Assembly (NCBI GenBank): GCA_026708965.1
Contig: JAPOTY010000006.1
Coordinates: 1 to 64,000 of the forward strand
Source of the DNA: Gammaproteobacteria bacterium
GTDB lineage: Bacteria > Pseudomonadota > Gammaproteobacteria > Steroidobacterales > Foliamicaceae
Direction: 5' to 3'
Length of the DNA: 64,000 nucleotides
The position numbers were made by a program, and so were the translations under genes. The first letter of the stretch is position 1. Each line of letters starts with the position of its first letter. Below are positions 38,936 through 47,377 of this stretch, in pieces. Below the pieces are notes generated by a model that saw only the letters and a program-made list of their open reading frames with translations, searched no databases and was not told the DNA's origin.

Positions 38936-40420
38936 ATGCCTTCTATGTCCGTGCTAATCGAAAAGGCCACTAAGGAGAGAGGCGGGTACTACACCCCTCG
39001 CGACGTTGCCGCATATTTGGTCCGGTGGGCTGTGCGCAGCGACACGGATCTTCTGCTGGATCCTTCCTGCGGCGACGGGCGTTTTATAGCCTGCCATCCA
39101 AATAGCATCGGTGTTGAGCGCAACCCGGAGGCGGCCAAAGCAGCGAAGCAACAAGCTCCCGGCGGCGCCGTGCATGAAGGCGATTTTTTTGAATGGGCCG
39201 ACCGAAACACGAAACATTTCGACTGCGCCGCAGGGAATCCTCCGTTCATCCGATACCAGACTTTCAACGGCGCTGCGCGCAAGCGCGCTCTGAAGCTTTG
39301 CTCGAGGGTCGGCGTTTCCTTCTCGGGCCTGACAACATCCTGGGCGCCTTTCCTGGTTGTGACGGCGAGTCTGCTTCGTCGCGGAGGTCGAATGGCGTTT
39401 GTCGTCCCGGCATCCATCGGCCATGCGCCCCACGCGGCCCCTTTGATGGAGTATCTCGTTTCCAATTTCGACACGGTCCAGGTGGTTCCCATTCGCCGCA
39501 AGCTCTTTCCGCACCTCTCGGAAGACTGCTGGCTTTTGTTCGCGGAGGGTTTCGGGGGTGCAACCAAGCATATCAAGTTCGTTCCGACCGATCGCTTCCG
39601 TCACTTGCCCATCGCCGAGGAACCTATCGAATCGGTGCCGGTTGGCGAGTGGCGCAGCCTGTGGAACCGCAGGCTGAGGCCCTATCTGCTGAGCAAGGCG
39701 GAACGCTCGATCTACCAAGAGATCGCGCAACGGCCAGATTCACAACGCCTTGGCGACGCGGCCTCGGTGGGTATTGGCTACGTGAGCGGCGCCAACGAGT
39801 TCTTCCATCTGCGCCCGTCGGAGGCCGATCGTTGGCGCATCCCTAAGAGCTTCTTGCATCCCGCTGTTCGAAATGGCCGTGCGCTTCCGGCCCGCAATCT
39901 TTCGGATCAAACCATTCGGGAGTGGTACCGGGCCGACAAGCCCGTGCTGTTATTGCGCATACCGAAAAACGCTGCATTGCCCCGGCCTGTCTTGAACTAT
40001 TTGGATTCGCCGCAGGGACGGCAAGCTCGCCGAAGCTACAAGTGCCGCAATCGCAAACCGTGGTACTCCGTGCCCGATGTCCGTGTGCCGGGTTTTTTCC
40101 TGACCTATATGTCAGGCATGACGCCTAGCTTGGTGAGGAATTCCGCCGGAGCAACATGCACAAACGCGCTCCATGCCATACATCTGCGCAACGGCCGCAG
40201 CGGCGAGCAGCTGCTTAAGTCTTGGGGCTCGATTTATGTGCAACTCAGTTGCGAGCTGGAGGGCCATGCGCTTGGGGGCGGCATGCTCAAGCTTGAACCC
40301 AAGGAGGCCGCGCGAGTGGTGCTGCCATCGGCCAGCGCGCTTTCCAGCCTGATTCCTGCCTATCTTCAAGACTCCCTCCGGACTTTGCGTAAGTGGAGAC
40401 ACTATGAAGACAGGCGCTGA
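38936..40420 (+). CDS. Type II N6-adenine DNA methyltransferase
   Basis: GGYYTPRDVAAYLVRWAV, LLLDPSCGDGRFI, catalytic AGNPPFIRYQTF. Confidence 0.85.
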   Translation: MPSMSVLIEKATKERGGYYTPRDVAAYLVRWAVRSDTDLLLDPSCGDGRFIACHPNSIGVERNPEAAKAAKQQAPGGAVHEGDFFEWADRNTKHFDCAAGNPPFIRYQTFNGAARKRALKLCSRVGVSFSGLTTSWAPFLVVTASLLRRGGRMAFVVPASIGHAPHAAPLMEYLVSNFDTVQVVPIRRKLFPHLSEDCWLLFAEGFGGATKHIKFVPTDRFRHLPIAEEPIESVPVGEWRSLWNRRLRPYLLSKAERSIYQEIAQRPDSQRLGDAASVGIGYVSGANEFFHLRPSEADRWRIPKSFLHPAVRNGRALPARNLSDQTIREWYRADKPVLLLRIPKNAALPRPVLNYLDSPQGRQARRSYKCRNRKPWYSVPDVRVPGFFLTYMSGMTPSLVRNSAGATCTNALHAIHLRNGRSGEQLLKSWGSIYVQLSCELEGHALGGGMLKLEPKEAARVVLPSASALSSLIPAYLQDSLRTLRKWRHYEDRR

Positions 40421-41270
40421 TCCGAACCCCGGCGTTGCCTTGGTGAACAAACTGGATGCCTTCCGGCACTTTGCGGAATTCCGCGGGGCAACGCAGAGCC
40501 AGTTGCATATCCGCCCCCTGCATGAGTACGTGACGTCACGCTTGGTTCTGGAAGGCGGTTTTCGGCCAAGCGAATTAAGCCCGCGACCGCCGTTGCGTAC
40601 TGAGGAGGCCGGGAATCTGCGTCGCGTCGCATATGCGCCACAAGAACGCACGCAAACTGAAGCTACTATCCTCGGCGGACTCAAGACCAAGAAAGTTGAC
40701 ATCGTGGTCAGCAAAGACGGGATCGGCCCCGTGCTGGCCATATCCTGCAAGGGGATGACAGGGGCGGTTCGCAACCTTACCAACCGCCTCGAGGAGACGA
40801 TTGGCGAATGCACAAACATCCACCTGAGCTATCCCACGCTGGTATTTGGCTATCTCTTTTTGATGCGTGCCAATCGGGAAGGAGAAAATGCTGCGCTGGC
40901 CGATGCGGCGTTTGACAGCCAAGGGCGACCGCTTGAGAGCATTGTTCGCTTTCATCAGGCATTGAGCGGCATGACCGGACGGCTAAATCCGAGAAATGAT
41001 TCCGGTCGCTACGAGGCGATCGCAATGGCGCTCGTGGAGGTGTCGCCACCGCATGCCGGCGCAATCAACGCGGACTACCCACCTCGTGATAGCGCTATCC
41101 ATTTCGACCAATTCTTTAAGACGATATACCGGCGCTATGACGAGCGGTATGTAGTGAGCGCACCTCGACTCGTGCGCAGAACCCGTCGGCTGGAATGGTC
41201 TTGCGATTCCCCTGCGCTTGACGCGGAAACTTTACAGCGGCTTGACTATCGTCCCAGAGTAGCGGGCTAG
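40404..41270 (+). CDS. Putative type II restriction endonuclease partner
   Basis: Overlaps the methyltransferase end; PD-(D/E)XK-like segment KKVDIVVSKDGIGPVLAISCKGM. Confidence 0.6.
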   Translation: MKTGADPNPGVALVNKLDAFRHFAEFRGATQSQLHIRPLHEYVTSRLVLEGGFRPSELSPRPPLRTEEAGNLRRVAYAPQERTQTEATILGGLKTKKVDIVVSKDGIGPVLAISCKGMTGAVRNLTNRLEETIGECTNIHLSYPTLVFGYLFLMRANREGENAALADAAFDSQGRPLESIVRFHQALSGMTGRLNPRNDSGRYEAIAMALVEVSPPHAGAINADYPPRDSAIHFDQFFKTIYRRYDERYVVSAPRLVRRTRRLEWSCDSPALDAETLQRLDYRPRVAG

Positions 41271-41298
41271 CCCCATGGATGGGTTCATGCGTCTCCCG
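41269..41298 (+). repeat. 30-bp dispersed repeat core, copy 2
   Basis: agccccatggatgggttcatgcgtctcccg, identical to core of copy 1; begins inside the upstream ORF stop codon. Confidence 0.9.
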
Positions 41299-41351
41299 GA
41301 AGCAGGGGGCAAAGAAAGGGCGGACCAAAGCTTCCTGTTCTTGCTTTGCGG

Positions 41352-42671
41352 TTACGCGGCGCGGGCGGCGGCGCGGAAGTGCTTGAGGCCGTAAAGGAGG
41401 AACAGGCCGGCTATGGGGGAAGCGATCGCGCCGACCACGGCGATCGAGCGGCCCACGGCCTCGTCGTAGCCGAAGACGCTGTCGATCACGAAGCCCACTG
41501 CGGTGGGGCCGGCGATAGCGGACAGGATATTCAGCGCCAGCATCCACACCGCCGACACCGTGGCCCGCAACTGGTTGGGCGCCACCAATTGCAGCGCCGC
41601 CGGGCCGCTGGCCACCGCGAAGCATCCGAAGAACGCGTACGGCACGAACAGCGCCAAGGTCCAGAACCCGCTTTGCAGCTGCGTGGTGATGAGGCACAGC
41701 GGAGTGAGCACGGCGGCGGCGATGATGCCGACAAGAAACGGCGCATCCACGCGCCCGCGACGCCTCATGAAATCGGTGAGCCAGCCCCCGGCGAACACCG
41801 CAGCCGGGGAACAGAAAAGAAGAATCCAGCCCAGCAGCCGGCCGGATTCCGAAGCGCTGTAGCCCAAGTTGCGGATCATGTGCGTGGGCCCCCACAGCAG
41901 CATATTGGCGATGGGCGCCGCGAGGATCGCGAATCCGCAGAAGTGCGCCAGGAACATGCGCCGGTGCGCGGAGAAAAACGCCAGCACCTTGGGCCACGGA
42001 ATCCGCTGCTCCACCCCTTCCATCAGGCCCTGCCGGACCGGTTCGCGAATCGTGAGGGCCAGCAGGGCCACTAGGATGCCGGGAAGCCCAACGATCATGA
42101 ACGCAAGCTGCCAAGGCTTGAACTGAGTAAGAAAGCCGGCCAGCCCTCCGGGAAGCCGCTCGAACGGAATCGCCGCCACTAGGTCGATGACCTGCGCGCC
42201 CACCAGAAAAGCGATGCCCGCCCCGATAAAGGCGGCGCACTGGAATACGCCCAGCGCAGTGCCGATCCGGTCCTTGGGAAAGTAGTCGCTGATCAGCGAG
42301 TAGGCGCAAGGCGATAGCGTTGCCTCTCCAACGCCCACGCCCACCCGAGCCAGCGCCAAGTGCCAGAAGTTGCGCGCCAGTCCGCACGCGGCCGTCATCA
42401 GGCTCCAGAGGAATATGCCGGCGGCCACGATCAGCCGCCGGCTGCCGCGGTCCGCCAGCCGCCCGATCGGCAGGCCCATCAGCGCGTAGAAGACCGCGAA
42501 GTACAGTCCGCCCAGCAGGCCGATCGCGAAGTTATCGATTTGCAGGTCCCGCATGATGGGCGGAACCAAAAGCGAAAGGATCAGCCGGTCCAGAAACGAG
42601 AAGATAAAGGCGATCATCAGCACGCCCACGGCGTACCAAGCCACCAAAGGAGAAGGTCGGCTACGACTCAT
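41352..42671 (-). CDS. MFS transporter
   Basis: GLLGGLYFAVFYALMGLPIGRLADRGSRRLIVAAGIFLWS, 12 TM pattern. Confidence 0.88.
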   Translation of the reverse strand: MSRSRPSPLVAWYAVGVLMIAFIFSFLDRLILSLLVPPIMRDLQIDNFAIGLLGGLYFAVFYALMGLPIGRLADRGSRRLIVAAGIFLWSLMTAACGLARNFWHLALARVGVGVGEATLSPCAYSLISDYFPKDRIGTALGVFQCAAFIGAGIAFLVGAQVIDLVAAIPFERLPGGLAGFLTQFKPWQLAFMIVGLPGILVALLALTIREPVRQGLMEGVEQRIPWPKVLAFFSAHRRMFLAHFCGFAILAAPIANMLLWGPTHMIRNLGYSASESGRLLGWILLFCSPAAVFAGGWLTDFMRRRGRVDAPFLVGIIAAAVLTPLCLITTQLQSGFWTLALFVPYAFFGCFAVASGPAALQLVAPNQLRATVSAVWMLALNILSAIAGPTAVGFVIDSVFGYDEAVGRSIAVVGAIASPIAGLFLLYGLKHFRAAARAA

Positions 42672-42684
42672 GCGCGCCAGCCTG

Positions 42685-43935
42685 CTAGGATTTTTCGATA
42701 CCCATGTCCGTTAGAGGGTCGCCGGTCGGCACCCCCAGCAACAGCTTGCCGGTGGGCGTCATCCCGGTGTCCCAGTTGAGGCCGCCATGGGTGGAGATCG
42801 TGCGCATGTCGCGGTAATGGCGCTGAACGGGATTGTTGCCGGTTTGCCCGGTCACGCCCATCATATTGGCCAGCCGGGTGATGGCGCTTAAGCAGAGCTT
42901 GGCCGCCATGGCCGGTTCCCGGCGGATTCTCAGGCGGTCGATTCCGCGAATTTTCTTGCCGGAACTGCCGGCCTCGTGCAGGAATCGCATCAGGCTGTCG
43001 ATCATCAGATCGGCCACCCGCAGCTCCTCGTAGGATTCCGCAACCCGAATCTGCACCGGAACCTGCTCGACGACGTTCTCGCCGAACATCTGCCCCGTGC
43101 GTTCGCGGGTTTGCTCCAAATAGTGCTCCAGACCGCCGCGGGTTGTCCCTAGCATCGGCCCGCAGAGCAGCGTATAGAAAAGCTGGCCCAGTTCGGTGCG
43201 ATAGATATAGCTCTTGTGCAGCTTTGCGCCCGGAGGTTCGGCGCCGGCCAGCTCCTCGGACAGCACGGTCCGGTATTCGGGCACGAACACATCCTTCACT
43301 AGGATATCCTTGCTGCCGGTGCCCTTGAGGCCTTCCGCGTGCCAAGTGTCAACGATCTCGTAATCCTCCGGCAGCAGCTGCGCCATGCGGAACTTCACCC
43401 GCGAACCCTCCGAGGACCGCCCCTGTATGTTGTAGCGTCCGCCCACCACCGCGCAGTCGGCATGGTCCACTCCGCTGGCGAAGCGCCACTGTCCGTTCAG
43501 AACAAAGCCGCCATCGACCGGCTCCATGGTTCCGCCGCCCGCAAAGGCGGTGGCGATGATGGTGTCCGGATGGCCCGGCCAGAATTCCTCCTGCGCGCGC
43601 GCCGGGAATCGCCCCAGCATCCAGGTATGGGACATCACCACGGATGACACCCAGGATGTGGAGCCGCAGCCGCGCCCGAGTTCGCGGGACACATCCACAT
43701 GCGCGCCCCAATCCATCTCGAAGCCGCCGTAGCGCCGAGGCGTGAAAATCTTGTGGATTCCAGCCGCCTTCAGGTCCGCCACCGTTTCCTCGGGCAGAGT
43801 GCGCCGCTCGTCGGTGGCTTGGGCGCGCTCGCGGAGCACGGGCACCAGTTTGCGCGCCTCGCGCACCAGTTCCTCACGCGTCGGAATATAGCTGGGCTGC
43901 GCGCCGTCCGCCCGTATTTTCTTGGTTTGCGCCAC
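42685..43935 (-). CDS. Acyl-CoA dehydrogenase-fold flavin monooxygenase (HsaA/HpaB-like)
   Basis: GTG start VAQTKKIRADG; LKAAGIHKIFTPRRYGGFEMDW, NGQWRFASGVDHAD, C-terminal DxxRxxxTHGG-like region. Confidence 0.8.
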   Translation of the reverse strand: MAQTKKIRADGAQPSYIPTREELVREARKLVPVLRERAQATDERRTLPEETVADLKAAGIHKIFTPRRYGGFEMDWGAHVDVSRELGRGCGSTSWVSSVVMSHTWMLGRFPARAQEEFWPGHPDTIIATAFAGGGTMEPVDGGFVLNGQWRFASGVDHADCAVVGGRYNIQGRSSEGSRVKFRMAQLLPEDYEIVDTWHAEGLKGTGSKDILVKDVFVPEYRTVLSEELAGAEPPGAKLHKSYIYRTELGQLFYTLLCGPMLGTTRGGLEHYLEQTRERTGQMFGENVVEQVPVQIRVAESYEELRVADLMIDSLMRFLHEAGSSGKKIRGIDRLRIRREPAMAAKLCLSAITRLANMMGVTGQTGNNPVQRHYRDMRTISTHGGLNWDTGMTPTGKLLLGVPTGDPLTDMGIEKS

Positions 43936-44056
43936 GCTTAGGCCTCCTTGATGGACGATGCGGCCACTACGATCTCGCGCAGCGGCGCGAGGCGGCCAGT
44001 TTAACCCGCCTGTTCCGTTTTCCGCTGTCATACAATCCTGGGCCGGAGGATCAAGC

Positions 44057-44908
44057 ATGAACACAAACAGCGAATCGATTGTTGCCCGGCGCCTTGCTGG
44101 CGCGCTTGCGGTGCTTTCCGCCGTCGTTGCCATGCAGTTCGCGGCTGCCGATGAGCACGCCGCCCAGGAAAGCGTGGCCGCCGCCGACAGCGCGAAGACG
44201 GTGCTGATCACCGGCTCCAACCGCGGCATAGGACTGGCCTTCGCGCGGCACTATGCCGGCGCCAGCGATGCCAACTGGCGGGTTATCGCCACCTGCCGCC
44301 GGCCCGGGCAGGCGGAGGCGCTGAAAGCCCTGGCCGCGGAGCGCGGGAATATTGAAATCGTGATGCTGGACGTGACCCGCGAGGATCACATACTCAGCCT
44401 GGTCGAGCGCTACGCCGGCCAGCCTATCGACCTGCTCATCAATAATGCGGCCATCCTCGGGCCTCCGCCCGACCAAAGCCTGGGCGGGTTGGATTATGGC
44501 CAGTTCGAGCAAACCATGGCGGTGAACGTTTACGCTCCGCTGCGGGTGTCGGAAGCGCTGGCGGACAATGTCGCCGCTGCGGGCGGCAAGATCGTGGCGC
44601 TCACCAGCGGGCTTGGATCGATGCAGCTGATGGGCCGGATGCGCGGCCTTTATTTCTATCGCATGAGCAAGTCCGCGCTCAACATGGGCTGGCGCGCCCT
44701 GCGCAGCGATTTGCAGCCGCGCGGCGTGACGGTTCTGCTGGTGGCGCCCGGGCAGGTCGATACCCGCATGCTGCGCGCATCCGGTTTTCGCGGCGAAGCG
44801 ATGACAACCGACGATAGCGCGGCCGGCATGGCGAAAATCATCGCCGATGCCACCATTGAGGATCCCGGCCTGCCCATCAATGTGGACGGCTGGATCATCC
44901 CTTGGTAA
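44057..44908 (+). CDS. SDR family oxidoreductase with N-terminal signal-like sequence
   Basis: RRLAGALAVLSAVVAMQFAAADEHAAQ then KTVLITGSNRGIGLAFARHYAG; NNAA; YRMSKSALN. Confidence 0.86.
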   Translation: MNTNSESIVARRLAGALAVLSAVVAMQFAAADEHAAQESVAAADSAKTVLITGSNRGIGLAFARHYAGASDANWRVIATCRRPGQAEALKALAAERGNIEIVMLDVTREDHILSLVERYAGQPIDLLINNAAILGPPPDQSLGGLDYGQFEQTMAVNVYAPLRVSEALADNVAAAGGKIVALTSGLGSMQLMGRMRGLYFYRMSKSALNMGWRALRSDLQPRGVTVLLVAPGQVDTRMLRASGFRGEAMTTDDSAAGMAKIIADATIEDPGLPINVDGWIIPW

Positions 44909-44941
44909 GGAGACCGGGACATGCTCGGGGTTCGCGTCCAA

Positions 44942-45430
44942 TCAAGGCGAGCGCGAGCAGGCATCTTCGTTGACCCGCAGGTATTCGTCGATGAACTTGT
45001 CTGTGTATTGCGACACAGCCGACAGAATAAATCCCGAATCTGAGCCGTGCGTTCCGGTGCCGTTCCAACCCCAAGTGATGGCGAACCCATGACGCTCTGA
45101 CGCAGGGTCGTAAAGTACTTTTTTGTATTCGAAACTGATGTTGAAAGCAAGCTCTGTCATAGTGACATTGACATAAAGATACTGGGACTTGCCAGCATCG
45201 AACAGGCGCGCCGCTCTCAGTCTGCTACGCACAGTGGTCTCGATTGCTTCCTTCTTCAGCCCGATTTCGATCGCGGCATCGGGCAAGTCCTCGATTATGA
45301 GGTCCATTGGCGCGCAGTCATTCCAGAGTTCGAATCGTTCTAAGTCTAAGCTGATTACTTCTTCGGTCTCTGCGGCGGCGGCGATAAACAGCGCCGCTGC
45401 ACCAATCAATAGACAGGCCAAGCGTTTCAT
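44942..45430 (-). CDS. Secreted hypothetical protein
   Basis: MKRLACLLIGAAALFIAAAAETEEV signal peptide; 162 aa. Confidence 0.6.
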   Translation of the reverse strand: MKRLACLLIGAAALFIAAAAETEEVISLDLERFELWNDCAPMDLIIEDLPDAAIEIGLKKEAIETTVRSRLRAARLFDAGKSQYLYVNVTMTELAFNISFEYKKVLYDPASERHGFAITWGWNGTGTHGSDSGFILSAVSQYTDKFIDEYLRVNEDACSRSP

Positions 45431-45509
45431 GGCGATACAATAATACCTGGTTGCAGTCGGGACTGTTGATGAATACCCCATGCGATCGTCAAGCGATGCT
45501 ATTCGCGAT

Positions 45510-45896
45510 TTAGAGGGGAAGGGTCGGCAGTTGCATTGATTGGGCGGCGGCCAGCATTCTGCGGTCATAACTGGCCAGCCGCACTTTTTGTCGCTGCTCA
45601 ATGAGATACTGGAGCGACGCAAGGTGCAATGCGTCCAGTGTGCGAATGGGATGCGGGAAAGGGTCCATGGCACGGGCCAGAATCGGCGGGGCAAGCTCCA
45701 GCAAGGCGATGCGGCCCACAAGATTGCGGGCGGCTTCCCCGTGGGAATCCGCCACCTTGCGCGCATGCAGGCGCGTCCATATCTCGTATTCAAGCAAGCG
45801 GCTGGACACCAGCGTTTCCCCCCAGAGTGAAGCGGGCGGTTGTCGGTCTTCCGCCAACAATTGCGCCAGCGCAACCGAGGTATCTACGTAAATCAA
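45510..45896 (-). CDS. PIN-domain toxin, VapC-like
   Basis: TTG start overlapping antitoxin stop; LIYVDTSVALAQLLAE, EYEIWTRLHA, TLDALHLASL, VRLASYDRRMLAAAQ. Confidence 0.85.
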   Translation of the reverse strand: MIYVDTSVALAQLLAEDRQPPASLWGETLVSSRLLEYEIWTRLHARKVADSHGEAARNLVGRIALLELAPPILARAMDPFPHPIRTLDALHLASLQYLIEQRQKVRLASYDRRMLAAAQSMQLPTLPL

Positions 45897-46189
45897 CGGT
45901 TGTCTCGGTCCGCGTCGAGTTCCTGGAGAATTTCGCTCAAAGGGGCCACCGGATTCGATTCCGGCAGAGCGCCATCCGAGGACAGCAGGGGGGCGCGCAG
46001 CCAACCTTTGCGGACCGCATCGGCAAGAAAGGCATCGGCGAGATCAGGGCTTCTGGTCGGTCGAGGCGCCTTAAGTTCGGCCACAACGCGGTTACGGTGC
46101 GTGACCAGAATGGTTTCACCGGAAGCCGCCAACCGCACGTATTCGCTCAAGCGGTTATTGAGTGTCTTAATGCCGACCGACAGCATCAT
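45893..46189 (-). CDS. Phd/YefM- or VapB-type antitoxin
   Basis: MMLSVGIKTLNNRLSEYVRLAASGETILVTHRNRVVAELK. Confidence 0.85.
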   Translation of the reverse strand: MMLSVGIKTLNNRLSEYVRLAASGETILVTHRNRVVAELKAPRPTRSPDLADAFLADAVRKGWLRAPLLSSDGALPESNPVAPLSEILQELDADRDNR

Positions 46190-46192
46190 TTG

Positions 46193-46216
46193 AAAGTAGC
46201 TTCCAGTAGCTACTTT
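46193..46216 (-). promoter_or_regulatory. Operator palindrome overlapping the vapBC-like promoter
   Basis: aaagtagct-tccagt-agctacttt perfect 9-bp arms; minus strand gives TTGACA-17 nt-TACTTT just upstream of ATGATG. Confidence 0.7.
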
Positions 46217-46556
46217 GTCAAGCGAAAATCACGTTGTGTCAACGCAAAGCACAAATGTCCCCTTTCTTGCAATGTCTGGAGGGGCGATGATCAGCCTTGC
46301 CAGCGATGTGATCACCCTTGGAAGGCAGAGCCAGCTAGGGCCAATTGACCCGCAACTTCTGGTTGGCAATCAATGGCGCTCGGCGAGAGCCATTCAAGAA
46401 GCGTTTATGCAGGCCAAGACGGACATTGAGAAGAACACCAATCTGGCCCACTTGTGGGCTCCGATGTGGGTGAGGGCAGTCGAACGCGACATGGCCGCCG
46501 GCGGCGCGCTTCCGGGCTTTTACGCTTCCTCTCCAAGCGCGATGGTTCCGAGATGA
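46215..46556 (+). pseudogene. Remnant of SDH_sah/ClpP-class serine protease
   Basis: VPFLAMSGGAMISLASDVITLGRQSQLGPIDPQLLVGNQWRSARAI; lacks N- and C-terminal parts of the domain. Confidence 0.6.
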
Positions 46557-47377
46557 AGGCTGTCCTCGCCCAGATCGAAGGCCGTCGCGGCGCTGCCGGA
46601 AGACTCCGAACTTACTGCCAGCTGGTACGGGCCGCTGTTTTTTTCCAGCTGGTCGATGCGGAAATCGCCGAACAGGTCGGTTTTGGCGCGCGCCACCTCA
46701 TTGCCGTTGCGGCTTAGGACCACTTCGGCGTTGGCGGCGCATTCCTCCACGCCGTCCACATGCTCCACAACCGAGCCGGCCACGAAGCAGTGCGTGATCA
46801 GGTGCATGTTCTTGTAATGCACACGCGGCTTTAAGCCGAGCTCCGGCTTGAGCGTTTGCAGGCCTTCCTCCTCGCTGATCCGCCGCATTTCGGCATCCTC
46901 CACCTTGAGCGAGCGGAACACATCAGTGGGGCAGGCCTGCTCAATGCGGGTTTTCTTCCAGCCCTCGTCGAGCAGGTGCGCGTCGAAGAACCAAGCCTGC
47001 GGCACCTGCTCCTCCTCGTTCCAGAAAATCGCGCCGTACGGGCAGGCATCCACAATATCCTTTTGGCCCTTCGATTTCTTCGGATCGATAATCACGATGC
47101 CGTCGGCGCGCTTTTTGATGGCGCCGTTGCTCGCAGCCTTCATGCAGGGCGCGTCGTCGCAATGGTTGCACATCACCGGCATGAAATGCGCCGCAACGAC
47201 CGGCCACTGGCCGCGCTCGTGGCGCTTCACATCGACCCAGCTATGCCCGCTTTCCGGCTGCGGGGCCGAATAGCCGGGAAACTCGTTGCCGATATGCTCG
47301 TCCTTGGTGGCCAAAAAGCAGTTGCGGCAGTTATCGCAGCGCGCGATATCCACCACCATGTTCCATTTCTTCGCCAT
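46520..47377 (-). CDS. 4Fe-4S ferredoxin subunit of molybdopterin oxidoreductase, transhydroxylase-like, with C-terminal Cna_B-like domain
   Basis: CDNCRNCF, CNHCDDAPC, ACPYGAIFW, ACPTDVF; C-terminal NAEVVLSRNGNEVARAKTDLFGDFRIDQL. Confidence 0.85.
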   Translation of the reverse strand: MAKKWNMVVDIARCDNCRNCFLATKDEHIGNEFPGYSAPQPESGHSWVDVKRHERGQWPVVAAHFMPVMCNHCDDAPCMKAASNGAIKKRADGIVIIDPKKSKGQKDIVDACPYGAIFWNEEEQVPQAWFFDAHLLDEGWKKTRIEQACPTDVFRSLKVEDAEMRRISEEEGLQTLKPELGLKPRVHYKNMHLITHCFVAGSVVEHVDGVEECAANAEVVLSRNGNEVARAKTDLFGDFRIDQLEKNSGPYQLAVSSESSGSAATAFDLGEDSLHLGTIALGEEA

